Origin: Bacillus sp. BHET2
GTDB taxonomy: Bacteria > Bacillota > Bacilli > Bacillales > Bacillaceae_B
NCBI RefSeq assembly: GCF_005938125.1
Contig: NZ_VCQN01000004.1
Coordinates: 62,001 to 126,000 of the forward strand
DNA length: 64,000 bases
Reading direction: 5' to 3'
Part shown: piece after piece, positions 8,898-17,853 of the stretch
Numbering within the stretch: the first letter of the stretch is position 1
Layout of the letters: each line of letters opens with the position of its first letter
Notes under the pieces: generated by a model
The model's database searches: none
The model's input: only the letters and a program-made list of their open reading frames with translations
What the model was told of the DNA's origin: nothing
Program-made: the position numbers and the translations under genes

Positions 8898-9392
8898 ATG
8901 TCAGCTACACCATTGATCACAACTCTTGAAAAACTTTATAAGCTGCACAAAAGTTTGTTCGACCTTTCTGTTGATAAAACAGATGTGATTAAACAAGGTG
9001 AGATGAGCGAACTGGATAGCGTGTTGAAGGGTGAACAAAAGCATTTGGCGGCGATCAATACGGTTGAAGTAGATCGACAACGTGAGTCCAGTCACTATCT
9101 TCAATCACGAGGGGTTGTGCTGAACGATGCTCCAACGATATCGCAGTGCATCGAGCACAGTTCACCTGAAGACCAAGCAACGCTGGTTCACTGGCAACAA
9201 AAATTAGTCGACATCATATCAGAGTTAAAAATACGAAACGAACTGAATCAAAAGCTTGTCTATCAATCTCTTCAATTCGTGAATATGAATCTATCCATGA
9301 TGCAACCAGAACCAGATCAATCAACCTACTCCCGTCCAAACGGTGAAAAAAAATCACCAACCGGACGATCCATGTTTGATTCGAAAGCATAG
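8898..9392 (+). CDS. flgN: FlgN-type chaperone for hook-associated proteins
   Basis: A 164-residue helical protein with the FlgN pattern LEKLYKLHKSLFDLSVDKTDVIKQGEM ... L and a long C-terminal helix (LKIRNELNQKLVYQSLQFVNMNLSMM). FlgN proteins escort FlgK and FlgL to the export gate. It lies directly upstream of flgK, as in B. subtilis where it is called YvyG. ATG is preceded by AAAGGGGAGAG. Confidence 0.88.
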   Translation: MSATPLITTLEKLYKLHKSLFDLSVDKTDVIKQGEMSELDSVLKGEQKHLAAINTVEVDRQRESSHYLQSRGVVLNDAPTISQCIEHSSPEDQATLVHWQQKLVDIISELKIRNELNQKLVYQSLQFVNMNLSMMQPEPDQSTYSRPNGEKKSPTGRSMFDSKA

Positions 9393-9421
9393 CACTCAAT
9401 TATTGAAACGGAGGCAACACC

Positions 9422-10999
9422 ATGCGATCCACTTTTATGGGCCTTGAAACGGCAAAGCGAGGAATGTATACCCAACAGGGCGCACTTTACACGACCGGCC
9501 ACAATATCTCCAACGCGAATACTCCTGGATACACCCGTCAACGGGTCAACTTTGAACAGACCGAACCGTTCCCTGCCCCCGCCATGAACCGTCCGCAAAT
9601 CCCCGGCCAAATCGGAACCGGAGTCGACGCCGGTTCGATTCAACGTGTCCGTGACTCTTTTCTGGATATGCAATATCGAGGAGAAAACCAGAAGCTTGGA
9701 TACTGGGAGACGAAAATGGAAGCGATGAAGAAGATGGAAGAAGTCATGAATGAACCGTCTGATTCAGGTTTGTCCAAGACGATGGATATGTTCTGGCAGT
9801 CGCTTCAGGATTTAGCGGTTAACCCTTCAAATTCAGGTGCCCGTTCCGTTGTACGTCAACGTGGTATCGCCGTTGCTGAAACGTTTAATTATTTGTCTTC
9901 ATCCTTAACAAGTGTACGGAACGATTTGAAAAATGAGTTGTCAGTAAGTGAGAGACAAATCAACTCGCTGACGAAACAAATAGATAACATCAATAAACAA
10001 ATCGCCGATGTAGAACCACATGGGTATCTTCCGAATGACTTGTACGATGAACGAGATCGGTTAATCGATGAGCTTTCACAACATGTTTCAATTCAAACAA
10101 GCTACCAATCCAACGGCGGGGCATCTTCTCCGATTGCCGAAGGTGCTGTCACCGTGAAGTTGGTCGGGAAAGATGGCAACTTTGCCATGAATTTAGTAGG
10201 GAAAAGTGGAGCGAACGAGCTCAAACTTACCTATCAAGGACCTCAAAATACAGTGGATTCCGTTACGATTGGAAAGCAAACACTCGATATAAAAGACTTC
10301 TTATCACAAGGCGAAGGAAAACTGAGAGCCCTTGTCGATACATACGGATTCAAAAATACAGACGGCGAAGCAGAAGGCTCCTACATCAGCATGCTCGATG
10401 AACTGGACAGCATGGCGTATGAATTTGCCAAAGCATTCAATGAACAGCATCAAAAGGGTGTAACGCCAGAACAAATGAATGATCCAAACTTTGATCCCGA
10501 TAACTTCACTCCAGATACACCGAAGTTCTTCCAAGATTCAAAGAATGCTTCATCAGACTTGAATGGTGTTCCTAAAGAAGGTTTCGCTCAACGGATCCAA
10601 ATTGCAGACGAACTGAGCAATTTGGACAAAATCGCGACAGCTGGTGCCGATAATCCGACTCTTGGAGACGCATCCAATATTCTGGCGTTAGCTGATTTCA
10701 TCACCACAACCAAGTTGCCTTATGGTGAAAAAGAAGCCTCGTTCCAAGGGCACTTTGAATCCGTAATCGGAAAGATGGCAGTAGAATCCCAAGAATCTGT
10801 TCGACTCGCAAGCAACTCCAATGTATTAAGAGGAGCCGTGGACGAACGCCGCATGTCCGTAAGCGGTGTGTCCCTCGACGAAGAAATGACCGACATGATC
10901 AAATTCCAGCACGCCTACAACGCCTCTGCCAGAATGATTACACTTCAGGATGAAATGCTTGATAAAATTATCAACGGTATGGGTACTGTTGGAAGATAG
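9422..10999 (+). CDS. flgK: Flagellar hook-associated protein 1 FlgK
   Basis: A 525-residue secreted axial protein that joins hook to filament. The N-terminal D0 region (GLETAKRGMYTQQGALYTTGHNISNANTPGYTRQRV, quoted in part here as GHNISNANTPGYTRQRV) and the C-terminal SGVSLDEEMTDMIKFQHAYN plus ARMITLQDEMLDKIINGMG are both intact. Length is normal for Bacillus FlgK. Start ATG after GGAGGCAA. Confidence 0.96.
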   Translation: MRSTFMGLETAKRGMYTQQGALYTTGHNISNANTPGYTRQRVNFEQTEPFPAPAMNRPQIPGQIGTGVDAGSIQRVRDSFLDMQYRGENQKLGYWETKMEAMKKMEEVMNEPSDSGLSKTMDMFWQSLQDLAVNPSNSGARSVVRQRGIAVAETFNYLSSSLTSVRNDLKNELSVSERQINSLTKQIDNINKQIADVEPHGYLPNDLYDERDRLIDELSQHVSIQTSYQSNGGASSPIAEGAVTVKLVGKDGNFAMNLVGKSGANELKLTYQGPQNTVDSVTIGKQTLDIKDFLSQGEGKLRALVDTYGFKNTDGEAEGSYISMLDELDSMAYEFAKAFNEQHQKGVTPEQMNDPNFDPDNFTPDTPKFFQDSKNASSDLNGVPKEGFAQRIQIADELSNLDKIATAGADNPTLGDASNILALADFITTTKLPYGEKEASFQGHFESVIGKMAVESQESVRLASNSNVLRGAVDERRMSVSGVSLDEEMTDMIKFQHAYNASARMITLQDEMLDKIINGMGTVGR

Positions 11000-11013
11000 G
11001 TAGGTGAAATAAT

Positions 11014-11919
11014 ATGCGTGTTACTCAAAGTATGTTGACGGCGAACTCAATGAGAAACCTAAGTTCTTCCTATGGACGAATGGGGCAGTTGCAGGATCAG
11101 TTGGCGACAGGGAAGAAGATTACAAAGCCTTCTGATGATCCGGTTGTTGCGATGAAAGGGATGTTTTATCGTTCGAACCTGACTGGGATTGAGCAGTATA
11201 AGCGGAATCTGTCGGAGCTTTATTTGTGGATGGAAAACTCGGAGTCGGGAATCGAGCAAGCGAATCAAGGGCTGCAACGTGTACGGGAATTGACGATTCA
11301 AGGGAAAAATGGAACGTTAAGTGATGAAGATCGTAAAGCTGTTGCTACGGAAATCGAACAGATTAAAAATGATCTTGTCAGTGTTTCTGAAACAAAAGTA
11401 GCGGGAAGATACATTTTTCATGGGACGGACGTTGGGAATTCTCCGATTAAGGATGGGAATCCCGCAGATGGAAGTGCACCTCAAGTTGCTGATAATTTAG
11501 GTAGTGGGTCCATAGATGCTTATCCGGTTGAAGTTTCACAGGGAGTTTCTTTAAAAGCAAATGTTAATCCCAATAATGTTTTTAATCAGAAGCTGTTCGA
11601 TACAGTGCACAATATCCAAAAAGCGTTTGAATCTGGAGATGATTCAGCTCTCGATACCGAACTTGAGAATCTGGACAGTGTAATGAACACGTTATCAGCA
11701 GAACGTTCTGAACTGGGCGCACGTTACAATCGTCTTGAAATGGTAGACGACAGACTGGCTCAACAAGAAGTCACTGCCAATCGCATTCTTTCAGACAATG
11801 AGGATGCGGATATTGAACGCGTTATCACGGATTTAAAAACCCAAGAAAGCGTCCATCGTGCAGCACTCGGCGTTGGGGCAAGAATTATTCAGCCAACATT
11901 AATGGATTTTCTACGATAA
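11014..11919 (+). CDS. flgL: Flagellar hook-associated protein 3 FlgL
   Basis: A 301-residue flagellin-like junction protein. N-terminal MRVTQSMLTANSMRNLSSSYGRM and QLATGKKITKPSDDPVVAMKGM, and C-terminal ERVITDLKTQESVHRAAL, are diagnostic. It begins 14 nt after flgK behind AGGTAGGTGA and ends at a strong hairpin terminator. Confidence 0.96.
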   Translation: MRVTQSMLTANSMRNLSSSYGRMGQLQDQLATGKKITKPSDDPVVAMKGMFYRSNLTGIEQYKRNLSELYLWMENSESGIEQANQGLQRVRELTIQGKNGTLSDEDRKAVATEIEQIKNDLVSVSETKVAGRYIFHGTDVGNSPIKDGNPADGSAPQVADNLGSGSIDAYPVEVSQGVSLKANVNPNNVFNQKLFDTVHNIQKAFESGDDSALDTELENLDSVMNTLSAERSELGARYNRLEMVDDRLAQQEVTANRILSDNEDADIERVITDLKTQESVHRAALGVGARIIQPTLMDFLR

Positions 11920-11923
11920 AAGC

Positions 11924-11976
11924 AAGGGGACTAACCCTTTAAGGTGTTTTGTCACCTTGGGGTCTAGTCCCTTTTT
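11924..11976 (+). terminator. Long hairpin between flgL and the DUF6470 gene
   Basis: AAGGGGACTAACCCTTTAAGG... pairs with ...CCTTGGGGTCTAGTCCCTTTTT, a stem of about 20 bp with small bulges and a T-run. It sits inside the flagellar operon, so it should partly attenuate expression of the downstream DUF6470-fliW-csrA genes. Confidence 0.75.
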
Positions 11977-11994
11977 ATATGGAGGTGAATACGT

Positions 11995-12585
11995 GTGAAC
12001 GTTCCACAAATAAGATTGCAGTCCACTTCAGCAGCCCTAAGCATAAGGACAACTCCAGGGCGAATGGATATCGAACAACAACCTGCAGAATTGGATATCC
12101 AGCAACCTCAGGCGAAGATGGATATAGAACGGACACCCTCCAAACTGACCATCGACCAAACCGAGGCCAGGGCAGATATGGACTTGAAATCGGTTCGCCG
12201 CAGGATAGAAGAATATTCCCAACAAGGATATGAAGACTGGTTATCGGGACTTGCCAGGGTCGCTCAGGATGGGGATGAATTGATGATGATTGAGAATGGT
12301 GGGGGTGCGATTGCAGCTCAGGCTAAACGAAACAGTGAATCTCCTATATATGACTTTAATATAGGGTGGATCCCATCAGCAGGCAGTGTCAAAATCAATT
12401 ACGAGCCCGGAAGCGTCAAAGTGAACGTTGAACCACAAAAAGTGATAAACAACTCTCGTCCCCAGAAACCCACTATACAATATACACCTGCTCAAGTGGA
12501 TGTCAGTTTGAAACGATATGCAGACTTGCAAATTGATTTTGCCAATTTAAAGCATGTGGGAATTAACTACGAACAAGAAATATAG
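11995..12585 (+). CDS. yviE: YviE-like DUF6470 protein
   Basis: A 196-residue protein whose N-terminal third is built of short repeats such as GRMDIEQQPAELDIQQPQ and AKMDIERTPSKLTIDQTEA. The C-terminal half has similar strands (GSVKINYEPGSVKVNVEP). It matches the protein of unknown function found between flgL and fliW in bacilli. The GTG start follows GGAGGTGA with six-nucleotide spacing. Confidence 0.82.
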   Translation: MNVPQIRLQSTSAALSIRTTPGRMDIEQQPAELDIQQPQAKMDIERTPSKLTIDQTEARADMDLKSVRRRIEEYSQQGYEDWLSGLARVAQDGDELMMIENGGGAIAAQAKRNSESPIYDFNIGWIPSAGSVKINYEPGSVKVNVEPQKVINNSRPQKPTIQYTPAQVDVSLKRYADLQIDFANLKHVGINYEQEI

Positions 12586-12603
12586 AATAAAGGAATGAAG
12601 CGG

Positions 12604-13047
12604 ATGAAAATCGATACGAAATATCATGGAAATATAGTAGTGAACTCAGAGGACATTCTAACATTTGATCACGGCATCCCCGGGTTTGGGGAAGAGAAGC
12701 AATTTGTATTATTGCCACTTCCGGAAAATGAGTGGTTTCATATATTACAATCGGTGAAAACGCCTCAGCTTGGATTTGTCGTAACGGATCCATTTATGTT
12801 CTTTAAGGAATATGATTTTGAATTGGATCAGACTAGTGTGGATTTACTGGATAATCCTTCTGAAAAAGAAGTTCAGGTGCTTTCTATTCTTACCGTACGT
12901 GAAGTGCTTAATGAATCTACCGCGAATTTGCAGGCACCGATCATTCTTAATCTCGCAACTCGTAAAGGAAAACAAGTTATCTTAAACAACACAGACTATC
13001 AAACCAAGCACCTGATCTTTGCTCAGCCTGCAGGAAAGAAGGGGTGA
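12604..13047 (+). CDS. fliW: Flagellar assembly factor FliW
   Basis: A 147-residue protein that binds either flagellin or CsrA. When flagellin is exported, FliW is freed and blocks CsrA, so hag is translated. The N-terminus [21 protein letters not shown] and the [15 protein letters not shown] motif are typical. The frame extends to an ATG at 12595, but the family start and the spacing from AAAGGA favour 12604. It lies five nt upstream of csrA. Confidence 0.93.
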   Translation: MKIDTKYHGNIVVNSEDILTFDHGIPGFGEEKQFVLLPLPENEWFHILQSVKTPQLGFVVTDPFMFFKEYDFELDQTSVDLLDNPSEKEVQVLSILTVREVLNESTANLQAPIILNLATRKGKQVILNNTDYQTKHLIFAQPAGKKG

Positions 13048-13051
13048 GGGG

Positions 13052-13273
13052 ATGTTAGTACTGACAAGAAAAACCGGAGAAAGCATTCAGATTGGGGGTG
13101 ACATTGAGTTAACGGTCATATCTGTAAAAGGGGATCAGGTGAAATTAGGGATAAATGCACCGAAGAACGTAGATATCCATCGGAAAGAAGTCTACCTCTC
13201 TATCCAGGAAGAAAACACCGAAGCTTCGAAAGGAATCGACAACCTATTTAACATTTTGCCAAAAAATGATTAA
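13052..13273 (+). CDS. csrA: Carbon storage regulator CsrA
   Basis: A 73-residue RNA-binding dimer. [20 protein letters not shown] and [19 protein letters not shown] are the diagnostic strands. It represses hag translation by binding GGA motifs in the leader. A good GGGGTGAGGGG ribosome-binding site supports ATG 13052 over an earlier in-frame ATG at 13019. The hag gene with candidate CsrA sites follows directly. Confidence 0.95.
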   Translation: MLVLTRKTGESIQIGGDIELTVISVKGDQVKLGINAPKNVDIHRKEVYLSIQEENTEASKGIDNLFNILPKND

Positions 13274-13291
13274 TTATTTTTCTCAAACTAT

Positions 13292-13317
13292 TAAACACTA
13301 GTCGAAGCTACCGATAA
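13292..13317 (+). promoter_or_regulatory. Sigma-D-type promoter of hag
   Basis: TAAA at 13292-13295 and CCGATAA at 13311-13317 with a 15-nt spacer (14 if the preceding base is counted in the -10) match the sigma-D pattern. It lies about 110 nt upstream of the hag start, leaving room for the regulated leader. Confidence 0.85.
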
Positions 13318-13388
13318 TAGTATTGTAAGCAATGAGGAGAAGGGCGGCCGACCTTTGTGACTTGTTGCAAACTAAAAACTAGATAGTT

Positions 13389-13418
13389 CACATGGATGTG
13401 GGCTTACTTTCAAGGAGG
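13389..13418 (+). promoter_or_regulatory. Two candidate CsrA-binding sites in the hag leader
   Basis: CACATGGATGTG (13389-13400) has the core ACANGGANGT, with GGA displayed in a small hairpin. CAAGGAGG (13411-13418) puts a second GGA within the Shine-Dalgarno sequence. This is the same two-site arrangement known for B. subtilis hag, where CsrA occludes the ribosome-binding site. Confidence 0.75.
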
Positions 13419-13429
13419 AAATTATTGTT

Positions 13430-15036
13430 ATGAGAATTAATCATAATATTGCGGCGTTGAATACTTATCGTCAGTTGAATAGTGCTTCTACTGCACAAGG
13501 GAAATCTATGGAGAAGTTATCTTCAGGTATGCGTATTAATAAAGCTGGGGATGATGCAGCGGGTCTTGCAATCTCTGAAAAAATGCGTGGACAAATTCGT
13601 GGTCTAGACCAAGCATCTAAGAATTCACAAGATGCAATCTCTATGATACAAACAGCAGAAGGTGCATTAAACGAAACTCATTCAATTCTTCAACGTATGA
13701 GAGAACTTTCAGTACAATCTGCTAATGATACGAATACAACTGAAGATAGAAAAAATATCCAAGATGAAATGAATCAACTTGGCACTGAAGTTGAACGAAT
13801 TGGTAATCAAACAGAGTTCAACACTAAGAAATTATTAAATGGTAAAATGGGTGCTGCTCAAACTGCAACTGCTGGTACAATTACCAATACAGGTAATTTA
13901 GGGGCGGCTATGGCTGATGCAACTACTCTAGATAGCTTAGTTGATAAAGCTGGTAACAACGTAGGAATTGCAAACGGCGATACAATAACTGCAACCTGGT
14001 CTGTTAACGGTACTCAAAAAACAGCAACATTCAATGTAACTGATATTTCATCAGATGCATTATCAAATATTAATGGTGCAATAGCAGGTGATGCATCGGT
14101 AGCTTCTGCTGCTACAGTTGCTGGTGTTACGACAATTACTGCAGCATCAAATGGAACAGCTGCTCAAATTAATGGGTTGTCAATTGAAGTAACATCATCT
14201 ACAGGTGAACGTAAAGAAGCTGCATCTAATGCACTATCTAATTTTGATGTTGGTACGGCTGCTAAGGATGTTCGCGATGATGGCTCATCAACATTCCATA
14301 TTGGCGCTAATAATGGCCAAACAATTAATCTTTCAGTTGAAGATATGAGAGCTTCTACTTTAGGAGTTAAAGATCTACAAGTAGGAACTCAAAGCCAAGC
14401 TGAAACAGCAATGAAGGTTGTTGACCAAGCTATTCAAAAAGTATCAACTGAACGTTCTAAATTAGGTTCTTACCAAAACCGTTTAGAACACACCATCAAC
14501 AACTTAAACACATCTTCTGAAAACCTAACTGCTGCGGAATCTCGTATCCGTGACGTAGATTATGCTTTAGCTGCCTAAGCAGTGACAAGCACAGTCGTCC
14601 TGGCTGGTAACGGCTGGTGATCATAATTGGGTGAATTGCTGGAAACCCCTGAGAGCTTTTCTTGCCACAACGTAGTTGGAAACGACAAGCGTGATGGGCT
14701 TAACAAAAGAAGAGATTGGGCAATCAGCAGCCAAGCTCCTGTCTTGAAAGAGTGGAGAAGGTTCAACGACTAGGATAGACCATCTAAAAGCTAAGCTCAT
14801 GGTGATGAAATCCGTAGGTGAAACAATGGTCATCAGCATTGTTAATCCGAAGTGCCCAACCCCTACTATTTATAGAGGGTGAAGATATAGTCTGGTCGTT
14901 TATGAAAGTAAATGTTCGCACGATGGCGAAAGAAATGATGAACCAAACGAAGAATTCTATTCTTTCTCAAGCTGCACAAGCTATGCTAGCGCAAGCCAAC
15001 CAGCAGCCTCAAGGAGTTTTACAACTTCTTCGTTAA
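13430..15036 (+). CDS. hag: Flagellin Hag, interrupted by a group I intron
   Basis: Exon 1 (from ATG 13430 behind CAAGGAGG) encodes the N-terminal D0/D1 (MRINHNIAALNTYRQLN...), an Ala/Thr-rich variable centre and C-terminal D1 up to ESRIRDVD. Read straight on, the frame stops at TAA 14576-14578, giving 382 residues without the D0 helix. The missing end, MAKEMMNQTKNSILSQ...VLQLLR, is encoded at 14923-15036. Joining 13430-14560 to 14923-15036 restores a 414-residue flagellin with canonical ends. The 362 nt between the exons have group I intron core elements. An alternative in-frame junction is 14563/14926, giving DVDYAKEMM. Filament subunit, exported by the flagellar type III system. Confidence 0.93.
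14561..14922 (+). ncRNA. ORF-less group I intron in hag
   Basis: Core elements in order: P, AATTGCTGGAAA (14634-14645); Q, AATCAGCAGCCAAG (14722-14735); R, GTTCAACGACTA (14761-14772); S, AAGATATAGTC (14882-14892). P7 pairs GACTA (14768-14772) with TAGTC (14888-14892). P4 pairs TTGCTG (14636-14641) with CAGCAG (14725-14730). P6 pairs CTCC (14736-14739) with GGAG (14754-14757). The upstream exon would end in T and the intron in G, as group I chemistry requires. A shift by three bases (14564-14925) also satisfies this and keeps frame. There is no homing-endonuclease ORF and no transposase. Confidence 0.9.
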
Positions 15037-15049
15037 TTTTATTTTTTCT

Positions 15050-15082
15050 AAGGGGGACTCTAGCAATAGGGTCTCTTTTTTT
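15050..15082 (+). terminator. Terminator after hag
   Basis: AAGGGGGACTCT and AGGGTCTCTT form an imperfect hairpin with GU pairs, followed by TTTTTTT. It lies 14 nt behind the true hag stop at 15034-15036, supporting the downstream exon as the gene's end. Confidence 0.65.
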
Positions 15083-15172
15083 ATGATTAAGATTTGAATA
15101 GTCTAATCTAACAACTAAACTTTCCCCACCAAACACCGATATAACCCATATAACCCTCAGGAGGATCAAAAG

Positions 15173-15532
15173 ATGATTGATAAAGTGACAGGCGGAGTAC
15201 CAGGAATACAATCATTTACTAGATTAGAGAACCAAACAAGCGAAGAAGTGAAACAAATTCAAGCTCAGGAACGACACCATGAAGAAACCACAACGAAAGA
15301 TCCTGTCACCAAAGAAAAGATGAAAGATGTCGTTCATGGGATGAATGAGTTTATGTCCACTTCGAATACACACCTCAAATTTGAATTTCATGATAAATTG
15401 CAAGAATACTATGTGACGATTGTGGATGATCGTACGCAGGAGATAGTGAAAGAAATACCAGCAAAGAAAATGCTTGATATGCATGCCGCGATGACGGAAT
15501 TTGTTGGGTTAATAGTCGATAAGAAGGTTTAA
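15173..15532 (+). CDS. flaG: FlaG family protein
   Basis: A 119-residue protein with a charged N-terminal half and a C-terminal FlaG domain (LKFEFHDKLQEYYVTIVDD...QEIVKEIPAKKMLDMHAAM). FlaG proteins influence filament length. In B. subtilis the gene is yvyC. It starts the flaG-fliD-fliS-fliT transcription unit, with CAGGAGGATC as ribosome-binding site. Confidence 0.92.
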   Translation: MIDKVTGGVPGIQSFTRLENQTSEEVKQIQAQERHHEETTTKDPVTKEKMKDVVHGMNEFMSTSNTHLKFEFHDKLQEYYVTIVDDRTQEIVKEIPAKKMLDMHAAMTEFVGLIVDKKV

Positions 15533-15547
15533 TGGAAGGAGATACAT

Positions 15548-17071
15548 ATGGCTGATATGCGAATTGGTGGCCTTGCCAGTGGTATGGACACGGATCAAAT
15601 CATAAAAGATTTAATGAAGGCAGAGCGAATTCCTTTAGATAAATTGGAACAAAAGAAGCAATACCTCGAGTGGCAACGTGATGATTACCGTGACATGAAT
15701 AAGATGATGTTTGACTTTAGTAATCTTATTTTTGACGGGGTAATGAAGCAGGGGACGTATACCCAAAAAACGGTGTCTGTTTCAAACCCGAATGAGGTAT
15801 CTGTTAAAAACATCAGCTCCACCACTGATTTCACTGGAACACTCAAGGTAGAGAAGTTGGCCACTGCTGCAACGATGTATAGCACTCCTATTACACAGTC
15901 GGATGGTGGGGCATTTGATTCTAAAAAGAAGTTGAGTGATTCCTTTGGTCTGACTGGTGAGCAAAGTGTTATGGTCAAAGCGATTAAAGCGGATGGGACG
16001 ATGGCAGCTGATTTTACAGAAATCAAGTTTAATGCTGAAGACGAAACGTTGGACAGTTTAATCTCCAAGATCAATGCTCAAACAGGCGTGACGATGTTCT
16101 ATGACCAACAAACTAAGCAAATGTCTGTTATGAGTAAGAATACGGGGAGTAATGATAGCGGTGCTGAAATTGAGTTGCAAGGGGCACTGTTCACTACTCA
16201 TTTGAAATTGGATGCAGACAATGATACTGCGCTGGCGAATACTAGAGGTTCAATCGGAGAAAATGCCAAGTTTACATACAATGGTATGGCTACCGAGCGT
16301 TCATCAAACACGTTCAACATTAATGGATTTGAATTAACACTTAAAAATGCGTCCAATACGAATGTAACGTTCGCATCTAAACCCGACACCGATAAAATCC
16401 TAGAAAAAATCGTCAAATTCGTCGACGAATACAACAAGCTTATTGAAAAGGTAAACGGAGAAGTAAACGAAAAGAAATACCGTGATTTCCAGCCATTAAC
16501 TGCTGAACAAAAAGAGTCAATGGAAGAAAAGGAAATTGAACTGTGGGAAGAAAAGTCACGCAATGGTACGCTGCGCAATGATTCTGTCCTAACTTCAGGT
16601 TTGAATAAAATGCGGACCGACTTGTACACACCAATCTCTGGTGGAACATCCGGCATTGACCAATTAGCCCAAATCGGAATCAAAACATCAAGTAACTACC
16701 TCGATCGTGGAAAGTTGATTATTGATGAAAGCAAGCTGAAAGAAGCGATATCCAAGGATCCGAATGCAATCTATGAAATTTTTGCAAAAGATGGTGCGAC
16801 TTCAAATGAACAAGGAATCGCCCGTCGCTTACGTGATACGTTAAAAACTACCATGGACAGCATTGAGCAAAAAGCGGGAAAAGCTTCGAGTACTAACAAT
16901 ACCTATACCTTGGGTCGATTATTAAACAATATGGACAGTCAAATGAACCGTTTTGAAGACCGATTAAATCAAGTCGAAGACCGCTACTGGCGCCAATTCA
17001 CTGCCATGGAAAAAGCGATTCAACGTTCGAATCAACAGTCCATGTTCCTCATGAACCAATTTGGCGGCTAA
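15548..17071 (+). CDS. fliD: Flagellar filament cap FliD
   Basis: A 507-residue cap protein (HAP2). The N-terminus MADMRIGGLASGMDTDQIIKDLMKAER and the C-terminal coiled coil (MDSQMNRFEDRLNQVEDRYW) with AMEKAIQRSN and NQ are diagnostic. It is secreted through the flagellar export channel, kept soluble before that by FliT. ATG after GGAAGGAGATA. Confidence 0.96.
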   Translation: MADMRIGGLASGMDTDQIIKDLMKAERIPLDKLEQKKQYLEWQRDDYRDMNKMMFDFSNLIFDGVMKQGTYTQKTVSVSNPNEVSVKNISSTTDFTGTLKVEKLATAATMYSTPITQSDGGAFDSKKKLSDSFGLTGEQSVMVKAIKADGTMAADFTEIKFNAEDETLDSLISKINAQTGVTMFYDQQTKQMSVMSKNTGSNDSGAEIELQGALFTTHLKLDADNDTALANTRGSIGENAKFTYNGMATERSSNTFNINGFELTLKNASNTNVTFASKPDTDKILEKIVKFVDEYNKLIEKVNGEVNEKKYRDFQPLTAEQKESMEEKEIELWEEKSRNGTLRNDSVLTSGLNKMRTDLYTPISGGTSGIDQLAQIGIKTSSNYLDRGKLIIDESKLKEAISKDPNAIYEIFAKDGATSNEQGIARRLRDTLKTTMDSIEQKAGKASSTNNTYTLGRLLNNMDSQMNRFEDRLNQVEDRYWRQFTAMEKAIQRSNQQSMFLMNQFGG

Positions 17072-17093
17072 ACATAACTAAAGGAGTGTCACT

Positions 17094-17498
17094 ATGGCCA
17101 TCAACAACCCGTATGCAGCATACCAGAACAACTCGGTCAACACCGCATCACCAGGTGAACTGACCCTTATGCTCTATAACGGAAGCCTGAAATTTATCCA
17201 TATCGCGAAAAAAGCGATTGAAGAAAAAAATATAGAACTGAAGAACACCAATATCCAAAAAACCCAAGCCATCGTAAATGAATTGATGGTGACATTGAAC
17301 ACGGATCTTGAAGTATCACAAAATCTCATGTCCCTTTACGATTACATCATTCGTCGCCTAACAGAAGCAAATATTAAGAGCGATGTGTCGATTTTAGAAG
17401 AAGTCGAGGGACTTCTCACCGATTTCCGTGATACATGGAAAGAAGCAATTCAACTGAACCGCCAGAAGCAGCATGCCGGTCAAGGTGGTCAGGCGTAA
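17094..17498 (+). CDS. fliS: Flagellin chaperone FliS
   Basis: A 134-residue four-helix chaperone. MAINNPYAAYQNNSVNTASP and GELTLMLYNGSLKFIHIAKKAI are characteristic. It binds the C-terminal D0 region of flagellin, the very segment encoded beyond the hag intron, and guides it to export. Its stop overlaps the fliT start by one base (TAATG). Confidence 0.96.
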   Translation: MAINNPYAAYQNNSVNTASPGELTLMLYNGSLKFIHIAKKAIEEKNIELKNTNIQKTQAIVNELMVTLNTDLEVSQNLMSLYDYIIRRLTEANIKSDVSILEEVEGLLTDFRDTWKEAIQLNRQKQHAGQGGQA

Positions 17499-17845
17499 TG
17501 AGCTCGGTCCTTCTTTGCTATACCATCACGAAACAACTGATAGAAGCATTGGAACAAGTGAACGATGAAAACAGGGAAACCACGATTGAGGAAGTGGAAG
17601 CTCTTTTAGAAAAAAGACAGAGTGTACTCGGCGCCATCAAGCCACCCTATACTCAGGATGAGCAGCAACTGGGCAAGCAGATGGTTGCTTGGAACCAGCA
17701 ACTTGATCGACAATTAGCTCAATTACGTTCAGAAATCAAACGGGACATGAACGGCTTAACCAAGAAAAAAACGTCCGTCCAAAAATACTCCAACCCATAC
17801 GAATCCCTGCAATATGATGGAATGTTTTACGATAAAAAGAAATAG
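17498..17845 (+). CDS. fliT: FliT-type chaperone
   Basis: A 115-residue helical protein beginning MSSVLLCYTITKQLIEALEQ. The frame extends further upstream, but TAATG coupling to fliS marks the start at 17498. Position directly behind fliS and the helical pattern (LEKRQSVLGAIKPPYTQDE) match Bacillus FliT, chaperone of the FliD cap. A C-terminal YSNPYESLQYDGMFYDKKK tail is typical of Bacillus homologues. Confidence 0.85.
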   Translation: MSSVLLCYTITKQLIEALEQVNDENRETTIEEVEALLEKRQSVLGAIKPPYTQDEQQLGKQMVAWNQQLDRQLAQLRSEIKRDMNGLTKKKTSVQKYSNPYESLQYDGMFYDKKK

Positions 17846-17853
17846 GTGATTCT

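Noticed and set aside
14561-14922. IStron, IS element or group II intron as explanation of the hag interruption
   Set aside because: No transposase gene, no group II domain V motif, and clear group I P/Q/R/S elements with matching P7.
14818-15036. Stand-alone 72-residue ORF ending in MAKEMMNQTKN...VLQLLR
   Set aside because: It has no ribosome-binding site, and its first half is intron. The conserved second half is the 3' exon of flagellin.
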